A DNA stretch of 17,611 nt from Ichthyophonus hoferi (lineage: Eukaryota > Opisthokonta > Ichthyosporea > Ichthyophonida > Ichthyophonidae), in contig NAOQ01000032.1 of NCBI GenBank assembly GCA_002751075.1, positions 43,858 to 61,468 on the forward strand. The letters run 5' to 3'. Under the pieces are notes generated by a model. It had not been told where the DNA came from. It saw nothing but the letters and a program-made list of their open reading frames with translations, and ran no database searches. Both the position numbers and the translations under genes were made by a program. This document shows positions 9,032 to 17,611 of this stretch, piece by piece; the stretch's first letter is position 1; each line of letters starts with the position of its first letter.

Positions 9032-9880
9032 CTACTGTTTGGGCGGCCACTCAATACCCTTGACCCACCACTGATCCTTGGCATATTTCACATACCCTAA
9101 TTGACGCTTCTCATAGATGAACGAAGGGGCAGCCAAGATAACACAACACTCAGACACATCACACTGATAATGGGGGGCCATGGGAAGGCACCGATTATAA
9201 CCATATTTGGGCGTATTGGATGACTGTGATAGGCGGTCACGGAGAGTAAGAATGGCTGATTGGCCAGGATTAGTAGCCTCGGGCACTTCTGATTGCCCAG
9301 TATCCTTCCCATCGACTAATGATATTATATTCTGTTTCATTCTCTCCACTAATTGTCCAGGGTTAAATGATCTAGAACTTTCCTCTGATTGCTTCCTACC
9401 AACCGCTTTCAATTGGCTAAGGGTCATGTTAACTATACGTAATATATTTGTAACCTTATTTATTCTAATTATGTCTCCTTCCTCTAGTAGTTCGCTTAGT
9501 CTCTCCCGATCTGGTGCCATGGTGGTCAGCATATAGTATTTCCGTAAATGTGATTTTTTACTATATATAGATATACCCTCATCCAAATCATCCTGAGTAC
9601 TGATCCATACCCCATGTAGGAAACCACTACTAGGCATTTCTTCAGGAGGGTGCCAGAATGGTGCAAATCGTTCGAATTGTTCAGCTCGTTCAGATGTTAT
9701 ATGCTCAGGATTGTATAGGATATTGTCAAATTCTTTCACTCCCTCATATATATTTCGTACTTCTTCTAGGTGGCTGTAGACGTAGTGTAGAATTCTGAAT
9801 ATAGAGAAATATATAAGTACTGGTATTCTTGATAGTACAATAGTATTACTATTAGAAATAACACTAAACACTACGAACAT
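9032..9880 (-). CDS. Conserved-looking hypothetical protein, up to 282 aa
   Basis: A single long open frame, less AT-rich than its flanks, with normal amino-acid composition and three close Trp-rich or aromatic segments at the C-terminus (ending WVKGIEWPPKQ). A middle region (about 160-200) is charged and probably disordered. A Cys cluster (CDVSECC) lies near residue 240. The first 30 or so residues are hydrophobic and could be a membrane anchor. However, a pyrimidine-rich ...tttctctatattcag at 9796-9800 just before codon ILHYVYSHLEE is also a plausible splice acceptor, so the hydrophobic start may be intron and the true N-terminus may lie in an unfound exon. I do not recognise the family. 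The overlapping frames on either strand (9097-9312, 9207-9536) are shadows. Confidence 0.65.
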   Translation of the reverse strand: MFVVFSVISNSNTIVLSRIPVLIYFSIFRILHYVYSHLEEVRNIYEGVKEFDNILYNPEHITSERAEQFERFAPFWHPPEEMPSSGFLHGVWISTQDDLDEGISIYSKKSHLRKYYMLTTMAPDRERLSELLEEGDIIRINKVTNILRIVNMTLSQLKAVGRKQSEESSRSFNPGQLVERMKQNIISLVDGKDTGQSEVPEATNPGQSAILTLRDRLSQSSNTPKYGYNRCLPMAPHYQCDVSECCVILAAPSFIYEKRQLGYVKYAKDQWWVKGIEWPPKQ

Positions 9881-10487
9881 CTGTGGTCAAGACTTAATTT
9901 AATTGATCCTATACAGATGTTAAAGTGAGATAAGCCAAATACTAGTATAAGAAAGGGAAGTATATGTGAGGCTTGTTAATTATTTTCCATCTATTTTTTC
10001 TATATACGGCGGTAGACGTGTAGGCACATATGTTTATGTATGTATAGCTTTATACATATATGTTCAGAGGCATATAGGCTTATGTATATAGACCTATATG
10101 AATCCAATTATATATGGTTTCATTTTCATATGCGTATTTGTGCTGCACATGCCTATATCAGTATGCGGATGTGGTAATACGATACGTGTAAAATAGTAAC
10201 AGTATCAATGTAAATCCCAATCTAATCCTAAAGTCAACTAATTTGAATCATTACCACATCATATGTATTATTAAAATCCCTAAGATGTACATAATAAGAG
10301 GGTTCCAATAACAGTGTAAATTAATGCTTTCTACTGGCCTGTTTACTTGCACGTGCTACATAACATACCAAACATATTTGACGGTTTGAAATGATGGGGT
10401 ATAACGCAATGACTAATCAGCACAGGAAAAAATATATTATAACGTATATATATATATACCTGAAACTAGAAATAATGAACAAAGCAC
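9881..10487. other. Intergenic DNA with TATAGGC/GCCTATA inverted words
   Basis: Between two minus-strand genes. Around 10020-10160 the words ataggc, gcctata and catatg recur in both orientations, making a cluster of small inverted repeats. A run of ta dinucleotides sits at 10444-10457. No ORF is convincing. A possible extra 3' exon of the glycosyltransferase gene (near 10421 downward) is discussed under that gene. Confidence 0.45.
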
Positions 10488-12476
10488 CTACTTTGCCTTT
10501 TCTACGTGGATGGCAATTCTAATTTTCTTGGCATCTATAGAGGGAAAGGTATAGTTCATACCCTGCTCCATAATATCACTAAAGTGTGTACTCATAGACA
10601 CATTGAAAGCAAAACGAACTACATGTACAGGAAGGATAGGATTATGTTGCCCATAGATCATATGCCACCGTTTAACGTTTACTGCTGCCTTACCACACAT
10701 GTAGTCTTGAAAGAAAGCATTGGTTTCTTTTTCCTTTTCCCAGCTGACAATAGGAAAAAAAGTAGCGTTTATTACTGTCAATACTAGCAAAAAAGATATA
10801 TGTCACCATGGAAAACTAAAACACGTAAATACACAAAGACAATCATCAATGTAGCTTACATGTCATATATTAAAGTAATTAAAAGTTGAACAATAAATAA
10901 AATTGCAAATCAAGAGTATGCATACATGTTAACATTAAGCGTAATGTTGGGTGTTAATAAGATAATTTATGTATTCCCTTCAATATGTGCATGACGATGT
11001 ACTTCATATTTGTGATAAATATTCTAACAAACAATATTTAATATCAAAGTACATGCCTTCTTGGTCAACTAATATTATAGTAATATTGGTACATTTAAAT
11101 CATATGTTAGTAAATAAATAAAGTCATACAAAATACAAAGGCTGACACAAATTAAAATACAAGCTATTGATTGAACAGCTATTTCACGACAATAATGTTT
11201 GGTTATTTAAAATGATTATAAACAAATAGAAAATCGTCTGAATTTTACAGTATGATTATACATATATAACCATAACTAATAAAACTGCACAAACTGGAAC
11301 TGGAACTGTAAAGGTAAACTTATAGTACAAAAAATAATCAAACACTATTGGAAATAAGACTAGTACACCAAGCTTCGAATCAGTAAGAAGCATTAATAAT
11401 TCACAAAGAATTCTTATCAAACTTAACTGGGAAGAAACGTCTTTTCTTTCTAGTAATAAGCGAATATAATTATAAACAAATAAAAAAGAATCAATTGCAT
11501 GTAAAAATACAATAAACGCTTTGGTCCCAACAAACACAATAGCATAAATAGATACTTACGCTAGTTTTCTCATCATTTGGTTCTTGCTCATAATAGCTGG
11601 GTTGGTTTTAAACAGCGTATTCTGATGAAATGGTGTTTGTGGTTTTTTTTGACTGAAGAAATATCTTTCTGGTAGATTTTCATCATTAAAGAAGATTGCA
11701 TGGGAGAACTTCTTTCTACTTAACTCTTGAAACAGATCTCTAGAGTTCCCAGCTCGATTTAAAATATTATTATCACTATCTGTATTAGTTATTTTAGGAG
11801 TATCTATTGCATCAATATTAATTTCCGGTAAGTAGAATAATTCGTCAGAATCTATATGTAAAAGCCAGTTTACCCCTTGCTCTTTAGCAAGCTGTGCCGC
11901 TCTTACTGCATACATCATCTGTCTAGCCATAGGTACCGTGTCTAAATAAACTCCTAGCAGTGGTAACATAGATTGGTCTGCTTTCGATCTGTTACAGACC
12001 ATCCTGGGGTCACATGGGATCCAGTATTTATCACGAAAAGTTGTATTTGATTCAGTGATTACAAGGAAGTTGTTATATAAAGGGGAAGTTGAGAGGGCTG
12101 TAATTACTTCATGGTCCAATACAGGGTCATCAAAGTACAGATATATCTTGTCAAACCCTATTGTCATGTGATATTGGAGCCATGTCTCTGCCCATTCCAA
12201 TGGTACTTTACTCCAAGTAGTAACGATAGCAAGGGACATATTGTCGGGGCGTAATGTTGTATTGGGTACTGTTTTAACTGCACTCAAATTGTGCTGTGAT
12301 ATAATAAAATTATTCTTAATGAATATTAAAAACATAAATGGAATGAAATAACGTAAATATAATAACATACTATATTTTGAAGGTTTTTTGTTTTCATTTG
12401 GTTCAGCTGACTTTGATAGTTTTTTTTCCGGCGATGCTTCGCCCGATTTTCTCTTCCGGATGACCTGTGACTCCAT
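10488..12476 (-). CDS. Type II membrane glycosyltransferase, GT92 (DUF23)-like, two exons, 390 aa
   Basis: Exons 12476-11560 and 10743-10488 join in phase (GC + C, Ala306) through an 816-bp intron with gtaagt and a strong pyrimidine-tract acceptor tttttttcctattgtcag. Architecture: a basic cytosolic tail (1-35), one membrane helix (about 36-58), then a lumenal GT-A domain. Family-like segments are VTTWSKVPLEWAETWLQYHM with GFDKIYLYFDD (85-117), the metal-binding DxD in WLLHIDSDELFY (204-215), and FQDYMCGKAAV (317-327) followed by a conserved G-H pair. Several NxS/T sequons fit a Golgi or ER lumen location. GT92 enzymes add galactose to glycans. The acceptor here is unknown, and the related GT2-type DUF (Glyco_tranf_2_4) is the main alternative. 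The C-terminus stops soon after IAIH, which lines up with the family's final H-Y motif. Donor-like gtaggt at the stop leaves room for a further short exon. Confidence 0.85.
10744..11559 (-). other. Glycosyltransferase intron containing a hydrophobic open frame
   Basis: The intron opens gtaagt and ends cag. From just after the TAA made by its first bases, the same frame stays open for about 100 codons (down to 11256). It would encode a strongly hydrophobic stretch with two to three helix-length segments and no early ATG. Most likely this is T-rich DNA translated by chance, but it is unusually long for such AT-rich sequence. Confidence 0.6.
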
Positions 12477-13576
12477 AATAGATTGTAAATGTTATTTTAT
12501 ATAACGAGTTATTATATGTTTGTGTGTATGGAATATGGGATTGTGTGATTATCACTTACAGGCACGACAATTAAATAAGTAATTGTGATGGTTGAATAAT
12601 AATAATAACTAATACAGTTTATAGCCCATACGCATCCATATTAATTGATTATGTATTATAGAAGACAGATTTATAATGATATAATTCTTGTGTGTGATTA
12701 TAAATGATTGGGCATAACTTATTTTTTTATTTTTTTGTGAATGCTCCGTTTTACGAGAGTACTAATTATTATAGTCGGATAATTAACATACAGCATATCA
12801 TACAATTATTCATTTCTTTTATTGCCTAAACATTTACAAGTACATAAAAATAAAAATATAAAGAATAAGTAATACATGAAAAATATTAATTATAAGCATC
12901 ACCTAAATATATTCGTATAGTATATTAAATGATAATAGCATATAGAGGTATATTGGTTCAATGTTTATGAATATTTACATTATACTATAATAATTACACG
13001 GTGGTTATACGTAATATAATTGATAGGAATGTAATACAATAAAATATTTAATCACATTCTTGTTCTAGCCAACCAATAATAGGTTACAGCAATACTACAT
13101 GATCTTTAGCGAATAATCACAGTCCTCTTCAATAATCAATCAATGGGGCCTTGATGATCTTACTCATCGTGGGAACACATGGTGGAATCATTGTAAGTTT
13201 TTCCTATAATGTTCTCAATACATAATTGTCAAATAAATTAATTATTTACTATTTAAATTTATTATTTTTAACAATTATTTAATTTCTATATGCACATATG
13301 AAACCTCTAGGATACTATACTAAAGAGAATAAATAACATTCAATTTAAGTTTATTAATCATTTTTTTAATTGCCTGACAATGAACCATTCAGCTTATCCT
13401 TTACACTAGGTAATGTCTATATCTCTCAATTTGTATATACATCTAAATATAGATACTTTGGAAGTACACCATTTCATTTTACATGGAAATAATATTCATA
13501 CTACCGTTACTTTTATGCTCCTGATTGGTTCAGATACATGTTCTTGGATAAGATAGTATGATGATAGGCTAAATTA
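12477..13576. other. Intergenic DNA upstream of the glycosyltransferase gene
   Basis: AT-rich with many small homopolymers. One less AT-rich island at about 13060-13200 stands out. On the plus strand, 13125-13192 is bounded by aatcacag and gtaagt and could read SSIINQWGLDDLTHRGNTWW, an exon-like piece. On the minus strand the same island has a 20-codon frame from an ATG. No neighbouring exons were found on either strand, so no gene is called. Confidence 0.4.
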
Positions 13577-13837
13577 TCATTTTTCTACCAATACCAATAT
13601 TTCTAATAAAATCATCAAGTTAACGTTTCTACCTATTAACCAAGCTGAATATGGCAACATGTACCTTACAATAAGGGATATATATATATATAGAAAAAAA
13701 CAAAAATATGTGCTCCACCAGGTTACCTGTAAGCCATTTATTCTGTTGCCCTTGGCGCTGTGGAACCGCAGGGATCTTGATATTCATATTTTGCCAACGT
13801 TTATCCAGAATCATAGCTAATAATTGCATAATCTTAT
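13577..13837 (-). other. Possible alternative 3' exons of the aspartyl protease gene
   Basis: If a donor at 13934 (gtaact, after Val) is used, exon 13837-13727 follows in phase and adds KIMQLLAMILDKRWQNMN and a basic Gln-rich stretch. A further piece at 13644-13577 would end in TGA and add a short hydrophobic tail. The total would be about 460 aa instead of 410. Splice signals are acceptable (cag acceptors, gtaacc donor), but using this route removes the family's final GNC. I regard it as an alternative 3' end or 3' UTR. The first exon of the pair is copied in the duplicate at 17323. Confidence 0.35.
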
Positions 13838-13905
13838 CTGAACAATAGAAAATTTAACACCTATTTACATGATCAGAGACAACAACATACTACCATAAAT
13901 TGTTA

Positions 13906-16087
13906 TTATAGAATATGGAGCCGATCGCAGTTACCTACAATAGAAAATCCAACCTGATGATTAGGCGTATCAAAATATACCAAATGACCTAACAAAGCAA
14001 CGATACCAAGAATCACTCTCGAGGGGCTCGCAGACATATAATGTTCATTGCTATGAATTCCATATCGATACGTGCATATCTGTCCGTCGCCCCTATAATA
14101 CGTGAAGTAAGAGCGAGGAGAAACAACTAATCTAGCTCGTGAAAGACTAATAGAGATGCTTTGCAGCTTAAAGAGCTGGGATGCCTTTATAACATGGTGG
14201 TAGAAAAGGAAAAGAGAAGGAAAAGTGAAGAGCATACTTTGTTAGCATTTATTGATACATTCTGTAGGATGTCCAGATTCTAAATATCACTTATTATATA
14301 CATAAGTGCAATCCTATACTTCAATATCTATGAATAAATTTTTATGTTAATATTTTTTAAACCAGGTTTTACAATACATAATAACCGTTTATTGGTAAGG
14401 AGTGAATAAAGTTTACAGTCAGTTACTACTTACACAATGGTGGAAATATAAACATAAAAGAGAAATAGAAAAGTAGAGAAGAAGATCTAAAGCCAGACAA
14501 TATATATATATAAATATGGATAGGGAAAGGTAGTAGGCGTGTATACCTCCTCGTGGCCGCAGGTTATATTAATAGTGGCAGGAACATATGTTTTTCGCTG
14601 TTGATTGACATGACAAGGCAATCCAATGCGCTTGAGGGCGGGGCAGAGTTGTGAGGCAATTGCATCAAGAACGTGCTCAGGTACCATCATGAAGGTAGTA
14701 CCACTGTCCACTAATGCTTTCAAACCTGTAAGTAGGTAGTTTAATAAAAATGGGGTTAACTTTATAATATATTATTCCCAAATATTCAAATACAAAGGAG
14801 ATTAAGGGTTCTTCACGTGAGTGTGACTGGCTGTACGTCTCTTTAATTCCTTCTTATCTGATTCTAAACAAACATATGCCAATGTACTTTAGCATTTTGT
14901 GTGGTGAGAGTTAGATAGTACACAGCTTTCGTATTTGTTTAACTGTGCATGGATATGCTATTATCTGATTATGTATATGCAAATTGAAAAATGACAAGGA
15001 CGATAATAATTACCAGCAGTGTTTGGCAAAGTTACTCTATTGATAGCAATTGAAGACAACTTGACTATGTATTGTATGCCCCTCACCAAAGGTGTAAACT
15101 GCATGTTTGCAAGCTCTCCTCCACCTATTATCATCCTTCCTCCAGTACCGCTAGGCGCAAAGCATATAGCGAATGAATTTGAAAATCTATTCTCTTGGGA
15201 AAGGCTTGATATGAGTGTTTCGCTTCGGTTCTTAGAGACAATGAACATCTCAGACTGACGGGAAAATCCGAAACCCAAAATTCCATTTGCCCTGTTTGGA
15301 CCATGACCAAACATCTTTTCAGTGTGGTTATAAATATATCCAACGTACTGACCATGACTCTGTAGACCTGCCATTGTAACGTCGGCCTTGAATATCTTGT
15401 ATTGGGCAAATGTACGGAATCCAGGGGGTCCAAAATTACTAATACCATCCAAGCCTGTATAATTTCCATGGTCTAACTTTACTAATCCGACAGTATTACA
15501 ACGACCTGAGACTCCGGGTACATAGGGGACACAGCCTTTACCTTTTATCAACAAATCGCCAAAGGCAGTATCTACAATTACCCTATAAGTGTTTGTGCCA
15601 ATCATTATCTGTGTACAATGGTAGATATTATAAGGAAAACTGGCTTTGATTACGAGGATATTCCTCACAGTCCTGCAGTAACCGTAATTAATATTTAATT
15701 ATATTATACATACTTACACTGATAGTGCATGGACGTAAAATGTACACAAACATTGAATTAAGAAAAATAAATGCAAATAGGGAAATGTTTTGAAAAATAG
15801 GCATATGCAAAAAGATAAGGAAAGCAGGATGATGCAAAGATGTATTTATTCAATAATCGTACATGCACAGTAAACAGGCTCATTTCTTAATCACCTACTT
15901 GAACAATATACTCACTGTAAAGATGATTTAAACCACCATCAAGGCTTATGGATTGAAGTTTTAAGTTGCGCCGGTTAACCGAAGCAAGAACATTTTTCGA
16001 CAAATGTGATACTTTGGAGAGCGGTACCTCAATAGCTCCTTTGGCGAGCATTAATAAATTGGCTATCACGACAATTTTAGACAACAT
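13906..16087 (-). CDS. Secreted A1-family (pepsin-type) aspartyl protease, four exons, about 410 aa
   Basis: Exons 16087-15899, 15608-15014, 14725-14547 and 14175-13906 join in phase (1233 nt). A signal peptide (1-18) is followed by a short pro-segment. The bilobed fold is clear: YIVQIMIGTNTYRVIVDTAF (60-79) is the first catalytic strand-loop, FGHGPNRANGILGFGF the domain 1 loop, and FSNSFAICFA with GGRMIIGGGE the strand before the linker. ALVDSGTTFMMVP (265-277) is the second catalytic loop with intact D268-S-G-T, and VILGIVALLGHLVYFD...VGFSIVGNC is the canonical C-terminal hydrophobic motif. Motif 1 is DTAF, not DTGS, so Gly is lost from the first D-T-G, which may weaken or alter activity. 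Two Cys follow at 89 and 100, the usual early disulfide. The stop at 13906 sits seven codons after the family's final NC. Similar to nepenthesin/plasmepsin-type enzymes; the substrate is unknown. Confidence 0.88.
14176..14546 (-). other. Aspartyl protease intron 3
   Basis: A 371-bp phase-0 intron from gtatac to cag, with a long C/T tract (ccttctcttttccttttct) before the acceptor. An in-frame ataaag nine bases upstream is a competing acceptor that would add Ala-Ser-Gln. Confidence 0.65.
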
Positions 16088-16587
16088 ATTTAAAATTTAG
16101 GTTGAGTCAACAGTTAATTAAGTGTATATAAATCTCGATCATTTCATAATACACAATGTGTATTTTGAATGCTTTGTGTGACTTCTTTCATCACTTAAAT
16201 AGTGCAGCCGCGTATAATACTATTTTTGTAATTGATGACTACTGATACCAAGATCTAGATCAAAGTAGGCGCATGGAAGGTAACTACCATGTATTGTTAT
16301 TTAACAATTCCTGTGCAAACAATGAAATAGCATTTATCTTAAATAGGATATAACTACGTTAATAAACACTATGGAGGTGGTTGGAAACATGTACCATTCA
16401 ATCTATTTGAACTGGATTCTTGGAGGTCATTCCATTTCCATTTTCCCTCTCTGTTATTTAATGTAAAAATATAGACAATCTTTTTTTCATTTATAATAAT
16501 AATAATAATGAATTTAAAATATTTGTCTTATCGGGTTTATATTGCTCCCAGGATGCCAATTAAGTGTAAAAATAAACGAGCTTTCTT

Positions 16588-16680
16588 ATTCAACTAGAGG
16601 AAATACCAACTCGTATAATATTCGAGTTTTCACATTCTATTGGAAGAAACGCCAACTCAATAGAGATAATTCGTATTTTT
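16588..16680. repeat. Imperfect direct repeat with AACTCG...CGAGTT hairpin
   Basis: Two related units of about 45 bp share the pattern ggaa(g/a)(a)aa(t/c)(a/g)ccaactc followed by an ataattcg-like end. In the first unit aactcg and cgagtt are separated by nine bases and can form a six-base stem. Function unknown. Confidence 0.45.
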
Positions 16681-17000
16681 GATTCTTTAAAAAATATCCC
16701 GCTTATCTGCATTCTCGGACTGATGCAGGCTAAATTTTATTTTATTTGGTAATAGCAACACTGCTATGAAAATATAAGAATAATATAATAATAATATGAG
16801 AAAATGAGTATTTTACCTATAGTAAAAGGAGAGTGATTCTAAGTTCAACAAATAAAATTTATTAGACTCATTAGACAAATCGTAAAATCGTAGCAAGGGT
16901 GATATAGGTAGTAGAAGAATGGTGATTTTATATCAAATAATCTCATGTTATAATAAATTTAGCTCAGCCAGGTCACCTAATAGATACCGTTAACCGATAA

Positions 17001-17046
17001 GCTTGGAGGACAGGTAAACTAAGGTTTGAAGGACAAATAAACTAAC
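17001..17046. repeat. Two tandem 23-bp units
   Basis: Units 17001-17023 and 17024-17046 match at most positions (g-ttg-aggaca-taaactaa). A looser third relative, beginning gcttg and ending gctaag, may follow. Confidence 0.6.
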
Positions 17047-17228
17047 GCTTGCCTCATAAATTGATTGGAGATCAATGAAGCTAAGTTATATTATTAACAA
17101 TATTAGGAGGGGTGGAAAAAAAGAGAAATCGATGGTAATTATGTTTTAGTTCATATATTATGTATACTTTCACACATATTTATTATCACGATATTGATCT
17201 CACCTCTGGTAACCCTCTTGTTAAACTT

Positions 17229-17265
17229 TTTTTTTTAAAAAAAAAAGAAAAAAAGAAAAAAAAGA
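17229..17265. repeat. Poly-T/poly-A block next to the duplication edge
   Basis: A run of T is followed at once by a run of A and then A-rich purine sequence broken by single G bases. It lies about 60 bp from the left end of the duplicated protease fragment, and could be an old slippage or junction site. Confidence 0.6.
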
Positions 17266-17322
17266 AACCGTTGTTGAAAGACCTCATCGTCTCTGTATTG
17301 GTTGTCATTTTGCAGTTAGCGG

Positions 17323-17611
17323 TTCATATTTTGCCGACGTTTATCCAGAATCATAGCTAATAATTGCGTAATCTTATAATCACAATTCACAACTAACATC
17401 CAAAAGGGACGATCTGAACAATAGAGAATTAAACACCTATTTACATGATCAGAGGCAACAACACACTACCACAAATTGTTATTATAGAATATGCAGCCAC
17501 TGCACAATTTGCTTTAGTTTTTTGGTCAGCATATTACACTCTTGTCTGGCTGCTAAAGTATCTGCTGCTGATCGCAGTTCCTTACACTAGAATATTCCAA
17601 CCTGCTGATTA
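17323..17611 (-). pseudogene. 3' end of a second, decayed aspartyl protease copy (runs off right edge)
   Basis: Bases 17323-17611 align along their whole length with 13783-13963 of the intact gene, including intron sequence, so this is a DNA-level duplication and not a retrocopy. The copy is 108 nt longer. A 36-nt insert (12 codons) directly follows the cag that precedes the alternative exon, and about 71 nt is inserted after the codons for NCD, with one extra base further upstream (about 17596). That extra base shifts the frame relative to copy 1 just before VGF, and the shifted frame still reads YSSVRNCD like copy 1 FSIVGNCD before stopping. The alternative exon ends early with MNR and a stop at the homology edge. 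The 5' part lies outside the window, so whether the rest is intact is unknown. Confidence 0.75.

Larger units (their letters stand above)
16088..17322. other. Spacer between the two aspartyl protease copies
   Basis: 1.2 kb with no credible gene. It contains, in order: the presumed promoter of the protease gene (AT-rich tatata near 16124-16130 on the opposite strand), an imperfect direct repeat with a small hairpin at 16588-16680, a 23-bp tandem pair at 17001-17046, and a poly-T/poly-A/poly-purine block at 17229-17265. The 66-codon plus-strand frame at 17160-17360 runs through the A-rich block as poly-Lys and is not a gene. Confidence 0.5.

Noticed and set aside
9097-9536. Overlapping frames on both strands within the hypothetical gene
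   Set aside because: Shadows of the longer 9032-9880 frame.
10506-10787. 93-codon plus-strand frame
   Set aside because: Antisense shadow of the glycosyltransferase second exon, which carries the GKAAV motif on the minus strand.
12495-12503. TATATAAAA on the minus strand as the glycosyltransferase TATA box
   Set aside because: It lies only about 20 nt before the ATG, which would place the transcription start at or inside the coding sequence. Such words are common in this AT-rich DNA.
15019-15469. Frames on both strands within protease exon 2
   Set aside because: Shadows of the aspartyl protease coding frame.
13906-16087. Possibility that the aspartyl protease belongs to a retroelement
   Set aside because: It is a two-domain cellular A1 enzyme with signal peptide and introns. 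No reverse transcriptase, integrase, LTR or capsid sequence was seen in the window.
1-17611. tRNA, rRNA, CRISPR or transposon genes
   Set aside because: No cloverleaf with a GTTCRA loop, no rRNA-like block, no regular spacer array and no transposase or LINE domain was recognised on either strand.
1-17611. Non-standard genetic code
   Set aside because: All joined exons are free of internal TAA, TAG and TGA, and genes end at TAA or TAG at family-appropriate places, so the standard code suffices.

Overview
This is an AT-rich, intron-rich nuclear fragment from a eukaryote that I cannot place with confidence. GT...AG introns of 250-900 bp split the genes. Two introns carry a perfect TACTAAC branch-point box, and the standard genetic code fits every exon I could join. 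Introns and intergenic DNA are full of AT microsatellites and short tandem duplications. An AT-rich protist or another small-genome eukaryote fits. Nothing looks bacterial, organellar or viral.

Layout from left to right. (1) Minus strand, 2497 down past base 1: a Ras-like small GTPase with a 266-residue Ser/Asn-rich N-terminal extension, cut by the left edge. (2) 2498-3963: an intergenic stretch rich in CCAAT boxes, between divergently oriented genes. (3) Plus strand, 3964-7204: a six-exon gene for an EEF2KMT/FAM86-type elongation factor 2 lysine methyltransferase, 375 aa, complete. (4) 7205-9031: repeats, one possible small minus-strand ORF (7860-8018), and a candidate three-exon gene for a 41-residue protein on the plus strand (8529-8944) with a TATA box. 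(5) Minus strand 9880-9032: an unrecognised protein of up to 282 aa. (6) Minus strand 12476-10488: a two-exon type II membrane glycosyltransferase of the GT92/DUF23 kind, 390 aa. (7) Minus strand 16087-13906: a four-exon secreted A1-family aspartyl protease, about 410 aa, whose first active-site motif reads DTA instead of DTG. (8) 17323-17611, minus strand: the 3' end of a second, decayed copy of the same protease gene, running off the right edge. The protease locus is therefore a tandem duplication.

The genes do not form an operon or an obvious pathway. They look like ordinary neighbours: one translation-factor modifier, one signalling GTPase, and two secretory-pathway proteins (glycosyltransferase and protease). 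The exon joins rest on reading phase, splice-site sequence and agreement with family motifs. No transcript evidence was available, so UTRs, first exons and alternative 3' ends remain open.
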